Assembly (NCBI GenBank): GCA_003220345.1
Contig: QHSC01000087.1
Location: 76,497 to 140,496, forward strand
Source of the DNA: Candidatus Rokuibacteriota bacterium
GTDB taxonomy: Bacteria > Methylomirabilota > Methylomirabilia > Rokubacteriales > CSP1-6
Reading direction: 5' to 3'
DNA length: 64,000 nucleotides
Shown here: piece after piece, positions 39,617-49,431 of the stretch
Layout: the number at the start of each line of letters is the position of its first letter
Position numbering within the stretch: position 1 is the stretch's first letter
Translations under genes and position numbers: made by a program
Notes under the pieces: model-generated
Told to the model about the DNA's origin: nothing
The model's input: the letters and a program-made list of their open reading frames with translations, nothing else
Database searches by the model: none

Positions 39617-40984
39617 CTAGCTGAGGCGGTCGACGAGAGCGCGGGCCCACGCCATGCGCTGAGCGGACATCACGAGCTTCTCCCCGAAGGGCTCGCCGAA
39701 CGGCCGGGTCGCATCGATGCCGAGCTTTGCCGTCACTCCCCGCTCGTCTGCGCTCGGGTCGAGCATGGCGCCCAGGCTCCCCGAGATGACGACGAGGTCG
39801 CGATCGGGCTGCATGCGCGTGGCCACCGCCCACAGCACGTCCGACTCGTCGAACACGTCGATGTCGTCGTCCACCACGATGACGAGCTTCAAGTAGTGGT
39901 CCACTCCCAGCACGATGGGAATCACGTGCTTGGCTTCGCCGGGGCGCCCTTGCCGGATGGAGACGTAGGCGGTGAAGGACGACGTCCCCGAGAGCGGGAC
40001 GTGCACGCCCGTGACGTTGGGAATGGCGCGGCTGAGCGCGTTCATGATCTCCGCCTCGCGAATGAGGCCGAGGGTGGTGATGTGATCGCCCGCCCGCCCC
40101 GAGCCGATGGACTGGAACCACGGCGCCTCCCGCCTCGCGATGGCCCGGGCCACGAAGACGTGCTCCGTGCTCCGCCGCGAGAAGTAGCCCGTGAACTCGC
40201 CGAAGGGGCCTTCGGGCTCGCGCTCACCGGGCAGGATCTCGCCCTCGATCACGATCTCCGCCGCGGCGGGGACGTGGAGATCCAGCGTCGCGCAGGGAGC
40301 AACCTCGAGGGGCTCGCCGAAGAGCCCACCCACCACCTCGAACTTGCCGATCTCCGCGGGCGGATAGGCGAGCGAGCCCATGGACACGATGGGGTGGAGC
40401 CCGAGGGCGATGGCGCAGGGCAACGCCTGGCCTTTCGCCTCGGCGCGGCGCTGGTACTCGAACATGCGGCGACGGGAGTGGAGGCTCACCCCCATCCGGT
40501 TCCGCCCCTTCAGCTGGAGGCGGTGATAGCCCTCCGTCTCCACGCCCGTCTCGAGATCTCGCGCCACCAGCATGCCCGCCGTGATGTACCGCCCGGCGTC
40601 ACCCGGGAAGTAGACGGGAATGGGAAGCGCGGCCAGATCGACGGCGTCCCCCGTCACCACGTGCCGGCGAAAGGAAGGGTCCGCCACCACCACGGGCTTC
40701 ATGGGCTCCTTGATCCGACGCGCGTACTCAGCGGCCAGCTCCGACTCCGGCACGCCGAGGGCAAAGGCGAGGGCGCGCCGGCTTGCCACCACGTTGCACA
40801 CGACGGGCATGTCGTAGCCCCGGATCTTCTCGAAGACGAGAATGGGATTACGCCGCCGGCGCTCGTACTCGAGCACGACGGCCATGATGTCGTGCTCGAG
40901 GGAGACGGGCTCGGCGATGCGGACGACCTCGCCGGGATTGGCCTCACTGTACGCCGCCACGAAGCTGCGGAGATCCTGGGCCAC
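39617..40984 (-). CDS. UbiD-family decarboxylase
   Basis: MAQDLRSFVAAYSEANPGEVVRIAEPVSLEHDIMAVVLEYER...EGPFGEFTGYFS; 455 aa. Confidence 0.94.
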   Translation of the reverse strand: MAQDLRSFVAAYSEANPGEVVRIAEPVSLEHDIMAVVLEYERRRRNPILVFEKIRGYDMPVVCNVVASRRALAFALGVPESELAAEYARRIKEPMKPVVVADPSFRRHVVTGDAVDLAALPIPVYFPGDAGRYITAGMLVARDLETGVETEGYHRLQLKGRNRMGVSLHSRRRMFEYQRRAEAKGQALPCAIALGLHPIVSMGSLAYPPAEIGKFEVVGGLFGEPLEVAPCATLDLHVPAAAEIVIEGEILPGEREPEGPFGEFTGYFSRRSTEHVFVARAIARREAPWFQSIGSGRAGDHITTLGLIREAEIMNALSRAIPNVTGVHVPLSGTSSFTAYVSIRQGRPGEAKHVIPIVLGVDHYLKLVIVVDDDIDVFDESDVLWAVATRMQPDRDLVVISGSLGAMLDPSADERGVTAKLGIDATRPFGEPFGEKLVMSAQRMAWARALVDRLS

Positions 40985-41018
40985 GCCGTGATTCTATCAG
41001 GGTGGGCCGAAAAAACTC

Positions 41019-41264
41019 GCAGGCGGCTCAAAAAGGTCCAGATGCGAGGCGGCGCCCCGCTCTTCGAGTTGAGCGGCGGCGGCCCCGGGCCGTCGCGAGA
41101 CGAGGGCTGAGTTGATCCGCAGGCGAGGCGTACTCTCTGTACGTTGAGCCTGCAGTCGAGGGCGCCGTCATCGGATCGCTTTGCGGTGGATCAGCTTGGT
41201 TGAACAGGGGGGCCTCTTCGCGCAAGCGCTCATCGGGGCAGATGGGCCTTTTTCAGCCGCCTGC
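41019..41264. repeat. MITE-like intergenic element, copy B, with 21-bp imperfect terminal inverted repeats
   Basis: Left GCAGGCGGCTCAAAAAGGTCC (41019-41039); right GGGCCTTTTTCAGCCGCCTGC (41244-41264); 19/21 match. Core CGTAC-TCTCT-GTACG. Confidence 0.72.
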
Positions 41265-41306
41265 CGCGTTGACCCTGTGCAGGCCCTGTGATACTTCAGG
41301 AGCGCG

Positions 41307-42338
41307 ATGGTGGTCACCGTCTACGGCGCTGGCGCGATCGGGGGCACCACGGGTGCCGCCCTCGCGCGGGCAGGGCACGAGGTCCTCCTCGTGGACAGCT
41401 ACGCTCCCCACGTCGAGGCCATCAACGCGGGTGGGCTCACCGTGGACCGGGACGGCGCGTGGACCACGATCCGCGTGCGGGCCGTCGCCCCCGACGGCCT
41501 CGGCGACAATCTCGAGCTCGTCTTTCTCGCCGTCAAGAGTCATCACACCGTCGACGCGCTCCGGGAGATCACCCCACGGTTAGCGCCCGGCGGGACGATC
41601 GTCTCGCTCCAGAACGGGCTGAGCGAGGAGCTGATCGCGCAAGCCATCGGCGCCGGGCGGACCGTGGGCTGCCTGGTCAACTGGGCAGCGGACTGGGTGG
41701 CGCCGGGACGGATCCTCCACGGCGGCCACGGCGCCTTCGTGCTCGGCGAGCTCGATGGACGGATCACGCCCCGCGTCCGCGAGCTTGCGCGGCTGCTCAG
41801 CGCGGTGGAAGAGACACCGGTCACGGACAACATCTGGGGCTACAAGTGGGCCAAGCTCATCTACGGCGCGCTCCTCTTCGGCACCGCGGTGGTCGACGCG
41901 CACGTGTACGAAGTGGTGGAGCGGAGCGCGGACGTGCAGGCGGCGCTCGTGGGTATCGTGGGAGAGGGCATGGCCGCCAGTGACAAGGCGGGCGTGCGAC
42001 TGGAGGCCTTCGACGAGTTCGACCCGACATGGTATCGGGCGGCTCTCGCGGGCGACTTGAGCGCCGGCGCGCACGCGATGACGGCCATCGCGACGCACTA
42101 CCGGGCGCACACCAAGACCAAGACGGGAATCTGGCGCGACCTCGCCGTGCGCAGGCGCAAGACCGAGGTCGATGGCCAGCTCGGTGTCCTGATACGAAAG
42201 GGCGAGGCCTTCGGAGTGGCCATGCCGCTCATGCGGAAGCTCTCCGAGCTGATCCGCGACCTGGAAGACGGTCGGCGTGAGATGGCGTGGGAGAACCTCG
42301 ACCCGCTCGTGGCTCTCGCGCAAGGCTCGTCCCGATGA
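41307..42338 (+). CDS. 2-dehydropantoate 2-reductase family protein
   Basis: VVTVYGAGAIGGTTGAALARAGHEVLLVD..., AVKSHHTVDAL, QNGLSEELI, NIWGYKWAKLIYGAL. Confidence 0.9.
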   Translation: MVVTVYGAGAIGGTTGAALARAGHEVLLVDSYAPHVEAINAGGLTVDRDGAWTTIRVRAVAPDGLGDNLELVFLAVKSHHTVDALREITPRLAPGGTIVSLQNGLSEELIAQAIGAGRTVGCLVNWAADWVAPGRILHGGHGAFVLGELDGRITPRVRELARLLSAVEETPVTDNIWGYKWAKLIYGALLFGTAVVDAHVYEVVERSADVQAALVGIVGEGMAASDKAGVRLEAFDEFDPTWYRAALAGDLSAGAHAMTAIATHYRAHTKTKTGIWRDLAVRRRKTEVDGQLGVLIRKGEAFGVAMPLMRKLSELIRDLEDGRREMAWENLDPLVALAQGSSR

Positions 42339-44071
42339 GCGGCCCGCACTTCGCCTGGCAGGATCCGCTCGAGGCCCGGCTCCTTCCCGCCGTCTCCGCC
42401 GAGGAGCTGATGGGCCATGCGCGCGCCATCGCCTCCTGGGAGCGCGAGTCGGGCACCGCCGGAGAAGCGCAGGCTTTCGACTACATCGAGGGGTGCCTCA
42501 AGCGCTTCGGCCTCGCGATCGAGCGCCGAGAGATCGAGGCATACATCTCGCTGCCCCTCGAGGCCCGTATCGTCCTGCCCGACGGCACGTCCCTCCCCGC
42601 TCTCACCCATTCCTTTTCCACGACGACGCCGCCCGAGGGGCTCGAGGCCGAGCTCGTCGAGGGCGGCGAAGGTACGGGGGAGGCGCTTGCCCGCGCGGGC
42701 GCCACCGGCAAGCTCGCCCTCATCGACGGCTTCGCGACGCCGGGCAAGGCATGGACGGCGCAGGAGGCGGGGACCCTCGGCCAGATCTTCGTGAGCCTGG
42801 ATCACCTCCACAACATGATCGTGACCACCATCTGGGGCACGCCCACGCCGGAGACGGCCTCGCGCATCCCGCGCCTCCCCTGCTGCTCGATTCTCCGGGC
42901 CGACGCCGAGCGGCTGCGCGCGCTCCTGGCCCGCGGCCCGCTGCGCGTGCGCCTGCTCACGCGCGTGCGCACGGAATGGATGGCCATCCCGCATCTCGTC
43001 GCCGAGCTGCCGGGGGCAGCGGAGGATACCTTCGCGCTCTTCTCTGGCCATGTCGACGCCTGGCACTTCGGCGCCATGGACAACGGCACCGCCAATGCCA
43101 CCATGCTCGAGGTGGCCCGGCTCCTCGGCGCCCGTCGGAGCGAGCTCCGGCGGGGCATGCGTTTCGCCTTCTGGTCCGGCCATTCGCACGGGCGCTATGC
43201 CGGCTCCGCGTGGTACGCGGATCACGCGTGGCGAGACCTCGAGCGCCGCTGCGTCCTGCACATGAACGTCGACTCCACCGGCGCGCGCGGGGCCACCGAC
43301 TACACCGTCTTTCACGCCACCGAGGACGCCGCGGACTTCGCGGAGACCGTGGTGGCGGACGTGACGGGACAGCGCGGCCGGGCCCGACACTTCTCGCGGG
43401 CGGGTGACCAGTCGTTCTGGGGCATCGGTGTCCCCAGCGCCTTCATGTCCATGTCCCAGCTCCCGAAGCAGGACACGCAGTTCGGCCGAGCGACGGAGCG
43501 TCTCTTCGGGACTTCTGGATTCCCCTGGTGGTGGCACACGCGCGAGGACACCATCGACAAGATCGACGGCGCGGTGCTCGCCCTCGACACCAGGGTCTAC
43601 GTCGCCGCCGCCCTCCGGCTCTGCAACGCTCCCGTGCTGCCCCTCGGCCACGCCCGCGCCGCGCGCGCCATCGCCGAGACCGCGGCCGAGCTGCACGCTG
43701 CCGCGGCCGGCGTCGTCGACCTCGCGCCCGTGGTCGAATCCGCGCGCGCCCTCGAGGAGGCGCTCCGCGCGCGGGAGGATTCCCTCGCGCGCTCGTCGGC
43801 CGGGGTGAACCGCACCCTCATGCGCCTCTCCCGCGCCCTCATCCCGCTCCTCTACACGACGGGCGATCGCTTCGCCCATGACCTCGCCGTGGGCATCCCG
43901 CCCCTGGCGGGGCTGCAGCCCACGCGCGGCCTCGCCGCGCTCGACCCCGCCTCCGACTCGAGCCGGTTCGCGGTGGCGGCGCTGATGCGGGAGCGCAACC
44001 GGGTCCTCCATACCCTGGACGAGGCAGCGGAGCTCGTCCGTGAGCTGGCCAGTGCCGGCGAGCGATCGTGA
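42335..44071 (+). CDS. M28-family (Zn aminopeptidase-fold) protein
   Basis: LFSGHVDAWHFGAMDNGTANATMLEVARLLGARRSELRRGMRFAFWSGHSHGRYAGSAWYAD; ATG at 42335. Confidence 0.85.
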   Translation: MSGPHFAWQDPLEARLLPAVSAEELMGHARAIASWERESGTAGEAQAFDYIEGCLKRFGLAIERREIEAYISLPLEARIVLPDGTSLPALTHSFSTTTPPEGLEAELVEGGEGTGEALARAGATGKLALIDGFATPGKAWTAQEAGTLGQIFVSLDHLHNMIVTTIWGTPTPETASRIPRLPCCSILRADAERLRALLARGPLRVRLLTRVRTEWMAIPHLVAELPGAAEDTFALFSGHVDAWHFGAMDNGTANATMLEVARLLGARRSELRRGMRFAFWSGHSHGRYAGSAWYADHAWRDLERRCVLHMNVDSTGARGATDYTVFHATEDAADFAETVVADVTGQRGRARHFSRAGDQSFWGIGVPSAFMSMSQLPKQDTQFGRATERLFGTSGFPWWWHTREDTIDKIDGAVLALDTRVYVAAALRLCNAPVLPLGHARAARAIAETAAELHAAAAGVVDLAPVVESARALEEALRAREDSLARSSAGVNRTLMRLSRALIPLLYTTGDRFAHDLAVGIPPLAGLQPTRGLAALDPASDSSRFAVAALMRERNRVLHTLDEAAELVRELASAGERS

Positions 44072-44102
44072 TCGAAGTCGTGCCGCGAAAGGAGATTCCT
44101 CG

Positions 44103-45698
44103 ATGATGCCAGCTCGAAGCGCGCTGCTTTCCGCCCTCGCCGTCGCGTGGGCGATATCGGTCTGCCTCGGATCCGCCTCGCCCGCGGAGGCCCAAAAGAA
44201 GGGCGGCACCCTCACCATCGTGCGGCCCACCGACCCCGTCTCCCTCGATCCCCAGCTCGAGACCACCGCCCCCGGGGCCTGGGTCTACTTCAACATGCTC
44301 GAGCCGCTCCTGACCATGGACGAGAAGATGCAGATCCGTCCCGCCCTCGCGGCCTCCTACGAGGTGCTCTCGCCCACCAAGGTGCGCTTCAAGCTGCGGC
44401 CGAACGTGAAGTTCCACGACGGCACGCCTCTCAACGCCGCCGCCGTGAAGTTCACCTTCGATCGCGCCCTGCGCGGCAATCCACCCGCGCGGTGGGCAAG
44501 CCTCGCCGGCTCCCTGAGCGGGGCGGAAGTGGTGGACGACCTGACGGTGGACGTGATGACGCGCGAGCCCTACGGTCCCATCCTCCGCACGCTGGCCATG
44601 TACTGCACGGGCATCGTGTCGCCCACGGCCGTGCAGAAGATGGGCCCTGATTTCAGCCGCGCTCCCGTCGGGACGGGGCCCTTCAAGTTCGTCGAGTGGA
44701 AGACCAATACCCACGTCATCCTCGAGCGCAATCCCGATTACTGGGGCGACAAGGCGCCGCTCGATCGCGTCATCTTCAAGGTGGTGCCGGAAGAGGGCGC
44801 CCGGATGATCGCGCTCCAGACGGGCGACGCCGACATGGTGCTCCTGCCCGCCCCCGCCCAGCTCGCCGCCCTCAAGCGTGACCCCAAGTACGTGGTCCAC
44901 GAGGTAGTGGGCGGGCGCGTGGTCTTCGCGGGCATGCATGCCGGGCTGGCCCCGCTCGACGACGTGCGCGTGCGCACGGCCCTCCTGCACGCGGTGGACC
45001 GCAAGGCCATTCTCGAGAACATCCTGGAGGGCTCGGCGGTGCCCGCCCGCGGCGTGCTCGCTCCCAGCGTGTTCGGCTTCAAGGACATGCAGCTCGACAA
45101 GCTCTACCCCTTCGACCGCGCCCGCGCCAAGGCCCTCCTCGCCCAGGCGGGCTGGACGCCCGGGCCCGACGGCATCTTGCAGAAGGGAGGGCAGAAGCTC
45201 TCCCTGTCGTGGCTGGCCGCCCGCGGTCGCTACCCCAAGGACGGCGAGATCACCGAGGCGATCCAGGCCATGTTCAAGGAGGTCGGCGTCGAGGCGAAGG
45301 TGCAGTTCCTGGAGTGGGCGACGGTGTTCACTCAGTTCCGCGCCGCCACCCTGAACCAGCACATGTTCACGCTGGGCTGGGTCACCTCCAACGCCGACGC
45401 CGACTACTCGCTCTACGCGCTCTTCCATTCCAAGCAGGTCCCCCCCACGGGCTGGAACACCTCGCGCTACGCCAATCCGCGCGTGGACGCTCTCGTGGAG
45501 CAGGCGCGCCGGAGCATGAACCAGACGGAGCGCGAGAAGCTCTACGGCGAGGTGCAGGACATCCTCGCCAAGGAGATGGTGTGGATTCCCGTCTACAACA
45601 CCAAGGAGATCGTGGTCACCCGCGCGAGCGTGAAGGGCTTCACCGTGCATCCCGTGGAGTACAACCTGTGGCTGGGAAAGGTCTGGCTCGACAAGTAG
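44103..45698 (+). CDS. ABC transporter substrate-binding protein, family 5 (peptide type)
   Basis: AQKKGGTLTIVRPTDPVSLDPQLETTAPGAWVYFNMLEPLLTMDEKMQIRPALAASYEV. Confidence 0.93.
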   Translation: MMPARSALLSALAVAWAISVCLGSASPAEAQKKGGTLTIVRPTDPVSLDPQLETTAPGAWVYFNMLEPLLTMDEKMQIRPALAASYEVLSPTKVRFKLRPNVKFHDGTPLNAAAVKFTFDRALRGNPPARWASLAGSLSGAEVVDDLTVDVMTREPYGPILRTLAMYCTGIVSPTAVQKMGPDFSRAPVGTGPFKFVEWKTNTHVILERNPDYWGDKAPLDRVIFKVVPEEGARMIALQTGDADMVLLPAPAQLAALKRDPKYVVHEVVGGRVVFAGMHAGLAPLDDVRVRTALLHAVDRKAILENILEGSAVPARGVLAPSVFGFKDMQLDKLYPFDRARAKALLAQAGWTPGPDGILQKGGQKLSLSWLAARGRYPKDGEITEAIQAMFKEVGVEAKVQFLEWATVFTQFRAATLNQHMFTLGWVTSNADADYSLYALFHSKQVPPTGWNTSRYANPRVDALVEQARRSMNQTEREKLYGEVQDILAKEMVWIPVYNTKEIVVTRASVKGFTVHPVEYNLWLGKVWLDK

Positions 45699-45729
45699 CG
45701 TCCTGCCCATGATGCCTCCCGCGCCCGCC

Positions 45730-45764
45730 GGCCCGGGCGCCGCCGCGCGCCCGGCGCCGGGGCC
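45730..45764 (+). terminator. GC-rich hairpin between SBP and permease genes (possible attenuator/mRNA-stability hairpin)
   Basis: GGCCCGGGCGCCG ... CGGCGCCGGGGCC, one mismatch. Confidence 0.4.
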
Positions 45765-45782
45765 GGGCCCGGCGCGACGGCC

Positions 45783-46706
45783 ATGCTGACCTTCGTCGCC
45801 CGGCGGCTCCTGCTCGCCATCCCGGTGCTGCTGGGTGTGGTCTTCGTGGTCATGCTCACCATCGAGCTGATTCCGGGCGATGCCGTGTCGCTCATGCTGG
45901 GAGAGCACGCCACGCCCGAGGCGGTGGCCAAGCTGCGCGACTATCTCGGGCTCGACAAGCCCCTGCTCGTCCGCTACGTGGGCTACGTCGGGCGCGTGGC
46001 GCGCGGCGACCTCGGCCGCTCCATCCAGCAGAACCGACCCGTGGTCGACGAGCTCGCCGACGCCTGGCCGGCCACCCTCGAGCTGACCGCGGCCGCGCTG
46101 GTGATCGCCGCCGCCCTCGGGATCGCCGCGGGCGTGATCTCCGCGGTGTGGCCGAACTCCGCCTTCGACGCCCTGGCCCGCCTCGGCTCCCTCTTCGGCC
46201 TCTCCATGCCGGTCTTCTGGACCGGCCTCGTGCTCATCGTGGTCTTCGCCTTGTGGCTGCCCTGGATGCCCGTGGGGGGAACGGGATCGCCGGCGCACCT
46301 CGTGCTGCCCGCGATCACCCTGGCCCTGCCCTCGCTGGCCATGGTCGCGCGCATGACGCGCTCGAGCGTGCTCGACGTGCTCCGCGAGGATTACGTGCGC
46401 ACCGCGCGGGCCAAGGGCGTGGCCGAGCGGCTGGTGGTGGCCAAGCACGCCCTGCGCAATGCGGCCATTCCCATCCTCACCCTGCTGGGCCTGCAGGCCG
46501 GCCAGCTCATGGGCGGCGCCGTGCTCACCGAGACCGTCTTCGCCTGGCCCGGGCTCGGGCGCCTCATGGTCAAGGCGATCTTCGCCCGCGACTATGTGCT
46601 GCTCCAGGGCGCGGTGCTCGTCTTCGCCCTCGCCTTCGTGGTCATCAACCTCGCGGTCGACCTCGCCTACGGGGCGCTGGACCCGCGGATCGCGCGGCAG
46701 GGCTAG
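45783..46706 (+). CDS. Peptide-type ABC transporter permease (DppB-like)
   Basis: MLTFVARRLLLAIPVLLGVVFVVMLTIELIPGD...VLREDYVRTARAKGVAERLVVAKHALRNAAIPI. Confidence 0.93.
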   Translation: MLTFVARRLLLAIPVLLGVVFVVMLTIELIPGDAVSLMLGEHATPEAVAKLRDYLGLDKPLLVRYVGYVGRVARGDLGRSIQQNRPVVDELADAWPATLELTAAALVIAAALGIAAGVISAVWPNSAFDALARLGSLFGLSMPVFWTGLVLIVVFALWLPWMPVGGTGSPAHLVLPAITLALPSLAMVARMTRSSVLDVLREDYVRTARAKGVAERLVVAKHALRNAAIPILTLLGLQAGQLMGGAVLTETVFAWPGLGRLMVKAIFARDYVLLQGAVLVFALAFVVINLAVDLAYGALDPRIARQG

Positions 46707-46707
46707 C

Positions 46708-47598
46708 ATGGCGGTGGGCGCCGGCGTGATCGTGGCCCGTCCCGCCGCCCCCGCCACGCTTTCCGCCGATGCCTGGCAGCGCTTCCGCCGCAACCGCCTC
46801 GCCTTGGCCGGGCTCGTCGTGGTCGCTCTGCTCGTCGTCGCGGCCGTGGGCGCGCCGTGGCTGGCGCCCGCCGATCCCGCCAAGCAGAGCCTGATCGAGA
46901 AGCGGGCGCGACCGGGCAACAAGTTCCTCCTCGGGGCCGACGAGTTCGGACGCGATATCCTCTCGCGCGTGCTCTTCGGGAGCCGGGTGGCCTTGCTCGT
47001 GGGGCTCCTGTCGGTGACCATCGCCCTGGGGCTCGGTCTGTTCCTGGGTTGCCTGGCGGGATTCGCGGGAAGCTGGATCGACGTGCTGATCATGCGCGGG
47101 GTCGAGATCCTCCTGGCCTTCCCCTACCTTCTGCTCGCCATCGCAGTGGTGTCAGCGTTGGGACCGGGTGTGCTGAACACCACCATCGCGGTGGGCATCT
47201 GGGGGACACCAACGGTGACCCGCATCGTCCGCGGAGCGGTGCTGGCCGCCCGGTCGAGCGAGTACGTCAGTGCGGCCCGGGCCCTCGGGGCCTCGGCGGG
47301 AGAGGTCCTGCGGCGCCACGTGCTCCGGAACATTCTGCCGACCGTGGTGGTTTACTCGACGCTCTTCATGGCCAATGCCATCCTGGTCGAAGCAGCTCTC
47401 TCTTTCCTGGGCCTGGGGGTGCAGCCACCCACGCCGTCCTGGGGACTCATGGTGTCTAGCGGACGTGACTTCCTGCTCGTGGCCCCCCACATCGCAACCA
47501 TTCCGGGTCTCGCGATCATGCTCGCCGTCCTGGGATTCAACCTCCTCGGGGACGGGCTGCGGGACGCCCTCGACCCGCGCCTGCGGGGCCAGGTCTAG
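46708..47598 (+). CDS. Peptide-type ABC transporter permease (DppC-like)
   Basis: LLGADEFGRDILSRVLFGSRVALLVGLLSV...YVSAARALGASAGEVLRRHVLRNILPTVVV. Confidence 0.93.
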   Translation: MAVGAGVIVARPAAPATLSADAWQRFRRNRLALAGLVVVALLVVAAVGAPWLAPADPAKQSLIEKRARPGNKFLLGADEFGRDILSRVLFGSRVALLVGLLSVTIALGLGLFLGCLAGFAGSWIDVLIMRGVEILLAFPYLLLAIAVVSALGPGVLNTTIAVGIWGTPTVTRIVRGAVLAARSSEYVSAARALGASAGEVLRRHVLRNILPTVVVYSTLFMANAILVEAALSFLGLGVQPPTPSWGLMVSSGRDFLLVAPHIATIPGLAIMLAVLGFNLLGDGLRDALDPRLRGQV

Positions 47599-47600
47599 CG

Positions 47601-48377
47601 GTGCGCCTCCAGGGACGCGCAGCCATCGTCACCGGCGCCGCGCACGGCATCGGCCGTGCCATCTGCGTGGAGCTGGCCCGCGAAGGGGCTTCGGTGTGGG
47701 CGTGCGACGTCCTGGCGCGCGAGCTCGAGGAGACGCGGCGGACGGTGGAGGCAGTGGCGGCGGGCGCCTGCCGGGTCGCGGAGCTGGACGTGCGCGATCC
47801 GGAGGCGGTGACGGCCCTGGTCGCGCGGATCGAGGCGACGGCGGGACGCATCGACGCCCTCGTGAACTCCGCGGGCGGTGTGGCGGGGCAGACCATGCGG
47901 CCCATCGAGCAGGTCACCGATGACGACTGGCAGGTCATCTTCGCCATCAACCTCAACGGAGCCTTCCACTTCACGCGCGCGGCGGCGCCGATCATGAAGC
48001 GCGCGGGCCGGGGCGCCATCGTGAACATCTCATCGGGAGCGGGACGCTCCTACAGCCTCACGGGCATCCAGGCCTATGCCAGCGCGAAGGCGGGCCTCAT
48101 CGGCTTCACCCGCCAGACCGCGCGCGAGCTGGGCGCCCACGGCATCCGCGTGAACTGCGTGGCGCCGGGCTTCGTTCGCTCGAATCCGGCCTCCGAGCGG
48201 CAATGGGAAGCCATGGGCGCGGCGGGGCAGCGGCGCCTGCTCGACTCGATCGCGCTCGGTCGGCTCGGCCGGCCCGAGGAGATCGCGCGCGCCGTCATCT
48301 TCTTTCTCTCCGATGACGCGGCATACGTCACCGGGCAGACCATCAGCGTCGACGGCGGCCACTGGATGCTCGGCTGA
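47601..48377 (+). CDS. Short-chain dehydrogenase/reductase
   Basis: GRAAIVTGAAHGIGRAICVELAREGA...YASAKAGLIGFTRQTARELGAHGIRVNCVAPGFV. Confidence 0.94.
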   Translation: MRLQGRAAIVTGAAHGIGRAICVELAREGASVWACDVLARELEETRRTVEAVAAGACRVAELDVRDPEAVTALVARIEATAGRIDALVNSAGGVAGQTMRPIEQVTDDDWQVIFAINLNGAFHFTRAAAPIMKRAGRGAIVNISSGAGRSYSLTGIQAYASAKAGLIGFTRQTARELGAHGIRVNCVAPGFVRSNPASERQWEAMGAAGQRRLLDSIALGRLGRPEEIARAVIFFLSDDAAYVTGQTISVDGGHWMLG

Positions 48378-48514
48378 AGTTCGATCAACTCGGTGAATAA
48401 AGTTGACCGGGAAAGGAGACGTGATATAAGCGTCAGCGTGTGAAGCGACCCCTTGCTCTGCAAGGAATGCGATCGGGCGGCCCTGACACTCCAACAGACA
48501 AAGGAGGCTCACCG

Positions 48515-49018
48515 ATGATCCGCGTACTTCGTCACGTCGGAGTTGCTCTGATGTTCGTCGCCATTGCCGCCAGTCCTCTCATCGCAGTGGCCCAGGTCCC
48601 GGCCCCGCCGCCCCCCTACGGGGCGCCGATCACCTTCGATCAGGCCCAGAAGGCCATGGCGGCCGCGCAGGCCGAGGCCAAGAAGAACAACTGGAACGTC
48701 GTCATCGCCATCGTCGATAGCGGCGGCCATCTCGTCTCGCTCCAGCGCCTCGACAACACGCAGTACGGGAGCATCGACGTCGCCAAGGGGAAGGCCACGA
48801 CCGCGGTGAGCTTCCGTCGTCCCACCAAGGCCCTCGAGGACGTCATCACGGGCGGCGGCGCTGGGCTGCGCATCTTGAAGCTGGAAGGCGCGACGCCGCT
48901 CGAGGGCGGCGTCCCCATCGTGGTCGACGGCAAGATCATTGGCGGCATCGGCGTGTCGGGCGTGCTCTCTTCCCAGGACGCGCAGATCGCCAGGGCGGGA
49001 GCGGACTCGCTGAAGTAG
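48515..49018 (+). CDS. GlcG/HbpS-family heme-binding-like secreted protein
   Basis: Signal peptide; ITFDQAQKAMAAAQAEAKKNNWNVVIAIVDSGGHLVSLQRLDNTQYGSIDVAKGKATTAVSFRRPT. Confidence 0.88.
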   Translation: MIRVLRHVGVALMFVAIAASPLIAVAQVPAPPPPYGAPITFDQAQKAMAAAQAEAKKNNWNVVIAIVDSGGHLVSLQRLDNTQYGSIDVAKGKATTAVSFRRPTKALEDVITGGGAGLRILKLEGATPLEGGVPIVVDGKIIGGIGVSGVLSSQDAQIARAGADSLK

Positions 49019-49055
49019 TCGTTCCGTCGCGGCACCGAAATCTGGGAGGCCCCTC

Positions 49056-49412
49056 ATGCAACCCATCAGGCGCTGGCGCGGTCAGCCTCAAGGGCGCAAC
49101 CGCATGGCGGCCTACCAGGACCTCGTGTGGACGGTCGCGACGCACGACGACCGCGCCGCGGATATCCAGGAGCAGACGCGCCGCGCCCTCGCGGTGCTGG
49201 ACAAGAACCTCGCCGAGGCCGGGACGGACAAGACGCGCCTGGTCTCGGCGCAGGTTTTTCTCGCCGACATGACGATGAAGACTCAGTTCGACGCCGTGTG
49301 GAACGAGTGGATGGGTCCCGATCCCGACCACTGGCCGCAGCGGGCGTGCGTGGGCGCCACGCTCGCCGGTCACTGTCTGGTCGAGATCATCGTGGTCGCC
49401 GCGGCAAAGTAA
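49056..49412 (+). CDS. RidA/YjgF-family protein
   Basis: LVWTVATHDDRAADIQEQTRRALAVLDKNLAEAGTDKTRLVSAQVFLADM...RACVGATLAGHCLVEIIVVAA. Confidence 0.88.
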   Translation: MQPIRRWRGQPQGRNRMAAYQDLVWTVATHDDRAADIQEQTRRALAVLDKNLAEAGTDKTRLVSAQVFLADMTMKTQFDAVWNEWMGPDPDHWPQRACVGATLAGHCLVEIIVVAAAK

Positions 49413-49431
49413 GAGACGGAACAAGGAGGGC

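Noticed and set aside
43839-47093. 1084-aa minus-strand ORF opposite the M28/ABC transporter genes
   Set aside because: Antisense shadow of recognisable plus-strand genes; compositionally biased, no domain features.
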